Shown piece after piece: positions 61,801-64,000 of a stretch of 64,000 nt of DNA. Both the position numbers and the translations under genes were made by a program. Position 1 is the stretch's first letter, and each line of letters begins with the position of its first letter. Where the stretch lies: positions 1-64,000 of the forward strand of contig NZ_JAHVAP010000019.1 in NCBI RefSeq assembly GCF_024721155.1. The letters run 5' to 3'. The notes under the pieces were generated by a model, which was given only the letters and a program-made list of their open reading frames with translations, searched no databases and was not told the origin of the DNA. This DNA is from Mucilaginibacter phenanthrenivorans. GTDB taxonomy: Bacteria; Bacteroidota; Bacteroidia; Sphingobacteriales; Sphingobacteriaceae.

Positions 61801-61844
61801 AGGGTAAGCATAAAGAAAACAGATACAGGTTTAATGCCGGTCAT
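52887..61844 (-). CDS. Giant secreted NHL-repeat protein with T9SS sorting domain
   Basis: About 2985 aa from MTGIKPVSVFFMLTLLLFKA (signal peptide ending NVAAQ; an ATG at 61886 is also in frame). Order: IPT/TIG domain (about 40-125 in the longer numbering), FG-GAP/VCBS repeats with DIDGDGRPD-type calcium loops (about 130-510), a second IPT/TIG domain (about 515-590), five modules of about 415 residues (see separate entry), a BIG2-like domain (about 2660-2730), two Ig/PKD-like domains with paired Cys, and a C-terminal CHU_C/type B sorting domain (TFTPNGDGINDLWNISAI to the end) for the type IX system. Likely a surface or released adhesin or carbohydrate-binding protein; ligand unknown. Confidence 0.9.
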   Translation of the reverse strand: MTGIKPVSVFFMLTLLLFKAGNVAAQVITNFSPVSGPVGTSVSLYGSGFSASISGNTVYFGAAKAPVTSASTSALTVSVPPGATYQPITVINTIDHVQSTSRQPFDVTFSPIKTTVTPADFDPKVNFTTGSNPLALTICDIDGDGRPDVITSNGDKTISILSSTAVNNVISSSSFGAKYDLATGDNPLSIATGDIDGDGKPDIVVVNSNTTVSVYRNLSTNGNISFAPKVDIVINNPTSLKSVIINDLDGDGLPDLAFCSGGDVNVLRNNSTIGNISFAAQKNFAANTSATSYITAGDVDGDGKPELLVTNRGNKTFSLFHNTSTQGNIQFDNRLDYSNITDAGYTAESIAVADLDGDGKPEILTTYTDNVNTANTSFVLVTRYNGPSLTAASLLYDSKFNSDHSFGQIRIADVNGDGKPDIFTLDPNNGRITIQANISIPGSITFLNAVNVNSGTGTSAFEIGDLDGDGKPEIVVTGSPKSVSVFKNDPVLTAPTITSFTPSTTSTATTVTIIGTNFTGATGVSFGNTPASSFVIVSATTINAVVTTGTTGKVRVTTPSGTAARDGFKFIAPPKIDYTTPNSYIINKTIPQLTPTNSGGAIPATTYGETSVIAGSGTVGSNDGTGTAAQFTIPYGIATDLEGNIYITEVANGRLRKITPGGVVTTVAPDAVSGTKYGTGPTQKFGSLNGVVIDADGNVYVADNLNALIRKITPDGTVTTLAGNSNITSQDGQGTAAGIYRPGGMVMDKAGNIYFTDTHNKIREVSPTGYVSTFVGSGAAATVDGQYQTASFNVPIDLVMDAAGNMYVAEQTGSCIRKITPNGVVITLAGSGQYGHVDGTGTAAQFTFLNGITIDASGNLYVTDDAYIRKITPDGKVTTVAGGGPHGAVTGVGSAVFFGSPKGITIGPDGNLNVVEQDGNRIKEVIATGYTIDKTLPAGLTFDVKTGIISGTPTVLSPPTDYTITGYNKDGSSIKVVSIEVKDEAVIPPPPPPPHISYVTPQVYPVKTPISPLVPTNTGGAVPENVYGEVSTITDKQNSGGFNGPYGIVADASGNLYISDAAQIKKITPAGVITPFAGSSTDGFANGQGNAAQFNGPAGMAIDKSGNLYVADQVNNLIRKITPGGLVSTYAGATGPDGAYQGSVDGNLTTAGFANPFGLVFDSHGNLFVSDYNGQVIRKIDKNGMVTMFAGLVYTQGTVDGMGSAAQFNDPSFMTIDANDNLYVSDYNGNCVRKITPGGLVTTFAGSNLAGFTNGAGTAATFQNPFGITSDVSGNIYVVDNNNRAIRKITPDGVVSTVAGGGLPGSDDGVGSGATFNIPYGITYYSGNLYLTDGGNDLIRKIGITGYEINKPLPPGLNFDAKTGTISGTPLESSPAADYTVTAYNAGGSYSTVVNIKVNDYVIPPPALPIITYPTPQSYTLDNTPISTLLPTSSGGPITNGSFNSVITLAGNGTRGSLNGTGNTASFNSPKGLTVDNSGNIYIADTDNSLIRKISPTGLVTTLAGSGTAAFANGTGTAASFNDPFDVAVDAFGNVYVADLNNHRIRKITPAGVVTTVAGNNTTGSTDGAGTAASFNQPAGIAVDNAGNLYVADLTGNLVRKITPAGDVTTLSGSGAVGHGDDIGNHASFNGPIGIAVDANGYVFVADSYNNIIRKITPSGIVTTFAGSGAIGDADGTGTAATFHDPIGLKIDPYGNLYVTDAQNNQIRKITPAGVVTTVTGKKLPGATDGDLAAAMFNTSFGIAIDADGNLYIGDTNNNLVRKITVDKFTIDKPLPPGLIFDKNTGSISGTPTALSPPTTYTVTAHNAAGSGSTALSIEVDADQQLPVPPKFVYETPQNYTVGKTIVNLKPKQLGGDVPANAYGEVSTFAGSGSIGSTDGTGTGASFHSPAALAMDKQGNIYVSDFSNFRIRKITPAGLVTTFAGSGIKGYVDGVGTGASFNFIAGLAFDDQGNLYVADTDNNLIRKIFPDGTVTTLAGSANAGSNDSSDGTASFFGPAGIQFGNDGYLYVSDEGGNLVRKVSLRGEVTTIAGNGGTVSNDGIGRGASFDRPVALAIDKDGNLIVSDNGLDGKSAIRQITPSGSVTTIAGQAPNHVAAGGLTTDAFGNIYFTDVGLQEVRMLKPDGTIETIAGNGATGAANGLWSEATFNDPIGIISDGNGNLVVADFDNNLIRKVALTGYKIDKPLPPGLVFDPKTGTISGTPSSTSPATDYTITGYNLGGSASFKVNIKVSDNVGPLPLPPAITYTTPLVYTVGVTSAILKPKNTGGAVPATPYGHSLVFAGSGARGKTDATGTAASFYQATSVATDIAGNIFVADRDNFLIRKITPAGVVTTFAGSGTAGSTDGQGTAASFSGPSGIATDAAGNIYVADTYGNRIRKITPAGLVSTIAGGGTQGDNNGPVAGATFTQPQGIAVDASGNIYIAEYGTCLIRKIGIDGMVSTLAGSGSPGIGDGQGTAASFNNPQKLSIDAAGNIYVADFDNNSVRKITPSGFVTTVNNNSGIQVRSPGGVAVDAIGDIFIADAANARVAKIDAAGNVTILADGIGNGVNIFEFPLGISLDAAGNLYVANFGNNNIIKVYTTGYTIDKALPPGLIFDPTTGFISGKPTAISPKTDYTVTAYNTGGSSQFTLSIEVDATGIVFGPIPDKTVCDMGVDFDPGATDDLPITYTSSDLTVATIAAGKIHITGVGTTTITAKDGATPDKTQTLKVTPALTPSIIISMTTADQCIGSAITFEATPQNGGTNPIYKWLVNGQDAGEAGPSFITSTLTAGDKVSCMLTSSEVCTTSATATSGELTFTPEQPAIPSVSITSSATGPFCGGTEVTFTATPSAAAVTPDYQWQVNGINAGTNSATFSSTTLADGYIVTCILTSKAKCLVNPSATSNPIPITLSPVSQCTIVIPNTFTPNGDGINDLWNISAITSYPNSSITVYTRYGSLVYRSTGYAKAWDGTYNGSTLPVGTYYYLIDLKNGKKPLSGPITIIR
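53912..60130 (-). repeat. Five tandem modules: linker, six NHL repeats, He_PIG Ig domain
   Basis: Module starts, in order of translation, are near 60130, 58867, 57622, 56353 and 55113; the last ends near 53912. Each begins with a TPxxY...GGxxPxxxYGE linker, has six NHL strands (IAVDxxGNxYVAD, IRKITPxGxVTTxAG) that should close a six-bladed propeller, and ends with GYxIDKxLPPGLxFDxxTG and ISGTPxxxSPxTDYT (an Ig-like He_PIG domain). That makes about 30 NHL repeats. Modules are similar but not identical, so the amplification is not very recent. Confidence 0.85.
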
Positions 61845-62038
61845 ACATTTACAATACACACCTATTGCGCAACTATCATAAATCATTCATTGGAGAGGGG
61901 GCAATAATGTTTAGATGCTGATAAGGGTTAAAATCAATAATTAAAGCAGGCAGACTTCCAGTCAATCACCAAATTATGTTTTTTAGTGTGATGTTAAAGA
62001 TAAAGATTTTCCGTAAATTAGTATACCAATTATAATCA

Positions 62039-62600
62039 ATGGAAAACACCGCCGACCTTAGCCATAACAAAAAAATAAAATGGGCTTACACTGCATTAGT
62101 TGTACTCATCACCTGGTTCTCGCTTGTACTGCAATTTAGTATTTCAATACTGGCTTATATAGCTAAAGGCTGTTCGTTTGGGAGTACCCTCATCCAATTA
62201 TTAAGTTTTTATACCATATTAAGTAACCTGCTGATGGTTGTTTGCCTCACCGCAATTTTAGTGGCTCCAAAATCTGCATTGGGCCGGTTCTTTTTACAGC
62301 GATCTGTATTAACTGCCGTTGCGTTTTTTAATATATTGGTTTGCCTTTGTACCCAAAGATGGGCTAAGTTATAAAAATATATTACCGTGGCTTTGGTACC
62401 CGCTTATTTACTTTGTTTATGTACTTATCCGCGGTGCAATCTCGGGCAATTACCCTTACCCATTCTTAAATGTGGCTAAATCGGGATATCCGCAGGTAAT
62501 GTTAAACGCGTTGATACTTGCACCCTTAATGTGGGGATTGGGTGCGTTATTCGTCCTTGTGGCCCGTTATTTAAGCAGTCGCGATAACATAAATCCCTAA
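62039..62600 (+). pseudogene. Pr6Pr-family membrane protein gene, disrupted
   Basis: The N-terminal part (62039-62374, KWAYTALVVLITWFSLVLQF, FYTILSNLLMVVCL) and the C-terminal part (from about 62325, YWFAFVPKDGLSYKNILPW, YPLIYFVYVLIRGAISGNYP, YPFLNVAKSGYPQVMLNAL) are both clear Pr6Pr-family pieces in different frames. The family normally has about 40 more residues, including a membrane helix and a conserved His, between LTAVA and the YWxxFVPKG segment. So an internal deletion of roughly 120-140 bp seems to have shifted the frame. Function lost unless the sequence has an error. Confidence 0.75.
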
Positions 62601-62734
62601 AATTGTAGTAAATGCAGTACAAAACACCTGTTTAGGCTTTTTTGCTTTTAAAGCCCTTAGCTATCGTAATCAGGATATACGCTCTTTGGCATCCAAATTG
62701 CCTCACCCTCCATATCTATCTAAAAAACATTATT

Positions 62735-62890
62735 ATGAAAAAGTATATATTAAGGATTGTTGCGTTGCTGATACTTGCTTCTGCCGTCCTGCCGAGTTGT
62801 TCCGTTGAATACCGCCAACGTCATGGTCATCATGATGATCATGGTAATGATCACGGTGGTGATCGCGATCATCATTATCGCGGCTACTAA
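62735..62890 (+). CDS. Histidine-rich mini-lipoprotein
   Basis: 51 aa. MKKYILRIVALLILASAVLP then SC gives a lipoprotein signal with lipobox Cys22. The mature part is only 30 residues and is packed with His and Asp (HGHHDDHGNDHGGDRDHHYR), which could bind zinc, nickel or copper. An upstream frame extension lacks a signal peptide and is rejected. A perfect terminator follows 5 bp after the stop. Function unknown; metal storage or chaperoning at the envelope is a guess. Confidence 0.72.
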   Translation: MKKYILRIVALLILASAVLPSCSVEYRQRHGHHDDHGNDHGGDRDHHYRGY

Positions 62891-62895
62891 AATAT

Positions 62896-62930
62896 AACAA
62901 AGCCTCCCGGATTTTCCGGGAGGCTTTGTT
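62896..62930. terminator. Bidirectional terminator
   Basis: A perfect 15-bp stem (62896-62910 AACAAAGCCTCCCGG and 62916-62930) with a 5-nt loop, between the convergent His-rich lipoprotein and GH16 genes. Confidence 0.92.
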
Positions 62931-62951
62931 GATTTATATCGGGCTTGTTCT

Positions 62952-63818
62952 TTATTTAGCAGGCCTGGTTACCAAAACCCAATCCACAATTGTTTTTGCC
63001 TGCCCGGCTTTTATCTTATTAACTGTAGCTTCTGATATGCCATAATAGGGCGTCTTTATCTTGTTCACCCCACCCGGATAGCCGCCACCAAGCGCAAAGT
63101 TCAGGATAATGAACTTGGGGTTATCAAAAGCCCAGCGGCCATACTTTTTAACCATGGCCCTGGTAACTGAATAGGTAACCTTGTCATCAACCTTAAACAC
63201 CATACTATCGGCAGTCCAGTCAACCGAGTAAACGTGCCATTGGGTAACATCAGTCCCGGTGGGAAAGAAGGCACGATAAGCTATCGGCGTATTGCCAAAA
63301 TAACCGGGGCCGTGCATGGCATTGCTGATCCAGCTGCTGTCGCCGACAGTTTCCATTACATCAATTTCGCCGCAATCGGGCCATTTGCCATTGCCGAGCG
63401 CCCAAAATGCCGGCCATAAACCCGCGCCGCTTGCCATTTTCATCCTGCAGGAAGCACTGCCGTAGGTAAATTCCATTTTATGCCTGGTATTTATGCGACC
63501 TGAGAGAAAATCGTACTTTTTATTTTCCTTGCTGATATAACCCGGGTGATAAAGCGCCTTTAATACCAATGCACCGTTTGTCGCCCCCTCTGTGCTTGCA
63601 TTATTCAACAAATAAATGGTGGTGGCAGAATCCACATAAGCTTCCTGCTCGTCGTTAACCGTGTTGCCGGTTACTTCAACGTTCCATTTGCTGCGGTCGA
63701 GCGTTTTTTGGTTGAAGTCCTCAAAAAAAACAGTATCAATTTTTTTAGGTTGGTTTTGCGCTATTGCTGATGTTATTGCGCATAAGGCGATTATTGAAGT
63801 TAGGCCGATGAATTTCAT
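62952..63818 (-). CDS. Secreted GH16 endo-beta-glucanase-like enzyme
   Basis: 288 aa with a signal peptide (about 1-20). A single GH16 jelly-roll domain has the catalytic motif Glu151-Ile-Asp153-Val-Met-Glu156 (EIDVMETVG), nucleophile Glu151 and acid/base Glu156. Further landmarks are FSGR-type LSGRINTRHKMEFTYGSASC, GLWPAFWALG and HVYSVDWTADSMVFKVDD. GH16 covers laminarinase, lichenase, agarase and related activities; EIDVMETVG is closest to the laminarinase type, but the substrate is not proven. Single-domain, with no binding module. Confidence 0.9.
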   Translation of the reverse strand: MKFIGLTSIIALCAITSAIAQNQPKKIDTVFFEDFNQKTLDRSKWNVEVTGNTVNDEQEAYVDSATTIYLLNNASTEGATNGALVLKALYHPGYISKENKKYDFLSGRINTRHKMEFTYGSASCRMKMASGAGLWPAFWALGNGKWPDCGEIDVMETVGDSSWISNAMHGPGYFGNTPIAYRAFFPTGTDVTQWHVYSVDWTADSMVFKVDDKVTYSVTRAMVKKYGRWAFDNPKFIILNFALGGGYPGGVNKIKTPYYGISEATVNKIKAGQAKTIVDWVLVTRPAK

Positions 63819-63873
63819 GTGGTTTTTATTGGTGGGATAAAAGTAGGATTTAAAAAAAAAATAAACATAACAC

Positions 63874-63904
63874 TTGCAACGTACGTTTTTAATACATACC
63901 TTTG
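63874..63904 (+). promoter_or_regulatory. Promoter with overlapping palindromic operator, BlaI/MecI-like gene
   Basis: A -7 box TACCTTTG (63897-63904) and a -33 TTG (63874-63876) lie 20 bp apart. Between them is the perfect 10-bp palindrome AACGTACGTT (63878-63887). A repressor bound there would block RNA polymerase, fitting autoregulation by the gene that follows, but the palindrome is short and differs from the classical bla/mec operator. Confidence 0.5.
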
Positions 63905-63908
63905 ATTC

Positions 63909-64000
63909 ATGACATTGTTTAAAAAGGATATGAGCACGGAAACGGTACCTACAAAAACAGAAATGGATGTGTTACAAGTACTTTGGCTGTATGGTCCGTC
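63909..64000 (+). CDS. BlaI/MecI-family transcriptional repressor (5' part)
   Basis: The first 30 codons only; the gene runs off the window. PTKTEMDVLQVLWLYGPS matches the start of the winged-helix domain of BlaI/MecI proteins (typical form PTxAExEILxxLWxxGP). The start is either the ATG at 63909 or the one at 63930. These repressors are usually paired with a BlaR/MecR-type sensor protease, expected just beyond the right edge. Bacteroidota members often sit with M56 peptidase and TonB genes rather than resistance genes. Confidence 0.78.
   Translation, partial: MTLFKKDMSTETVPTKTEMDVLQVLWLYGP

Overview
The window looks like chromosome from a Bacteroidota soil bacterium of the Sphingobacteriaceae, most like Mucilaginibacter or Pedobacter. 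This rests on family content and style, not on a database search. The signs are TAnnTTTG promoter boxes, a type IX secretion sorting domain, many secreted glycoside hydrolases, and typical families of that group (FtsB/DivIC, DUF983, TlpA-DUF3738, DUF885, GH127). I saw no rRNA, tRNA, CRISPR array, prophage or transposase gene.

Layout. 1-6.0 kb: GH3 glycosidase, fabG, a TonB-C-like protein and a VWA-type membrane protein. 6.1-15 kb: acyltransferase, FtsB/DivIC, DEAD-box helicase, a serine hydrolase next to lspA, enolase and an ABC-2 exporter. 15-26 kb: small lipoproteins and core metabolism (carA, panB, a pseudouridine synthase, an alcohol dehydrogenase, purN, purH) with a TlpA-type redoxin between purN and purH. 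26-32 kb: the rod-shape operon mreB-mreC-mreD-PBP2-rodA, with a four-helix-bundle gene between mreB and mreC. 33-35 kb: thymidine kinase and a single-domain response regulator. 35-47 kb: an accessory polysaccharide region with GH13, GH127, a DUF885 peptidase-like protein, a secreted chorismate mutase and an alpha-galactosidase-like enzyme, rich in repeats. 47-48 kb: an orphan CDI-type immunity gene followed by a ParE/RelE-type toxin-antitoxin pair. 48.6-52.8 kb: DUF983, AraC regulator, hybrid histidine kinase, VOC protein and a Lar-like zinc ribbon. 52.9-61.8 kb: one ~9 kb gene for a secreted protein with five six-bladed NHL modules and a C-terminal sorting domain. 62-64 kb: a decayed Pr6Pr-type membrane gene, a His-rich mini-lipoprotein, GH16 and the start of a BlaI/MecI repressor.

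The most striking structure is between the genes. Many intergenic gaps hold short words repeated in near-tandem and often mirrored into a local palindrome, with a different word at each locus (TTAGAGATTAG, GTTGTAAATG, TTCATGGTTCATAG, TGTATCG and others). Many start at or just after a stop codon. At the mre locus the two arms form a perfect 32-bp inverted repeat enclosing exactly the four-helix-bundle gene. That resembles the way 23S rRNA intervening sequences enclose their S23 ORF, but here it sits in a protein operon. A second repeat class is a ~150-bp MITE-like palindrome present four times between 34 and 42.2 kb.
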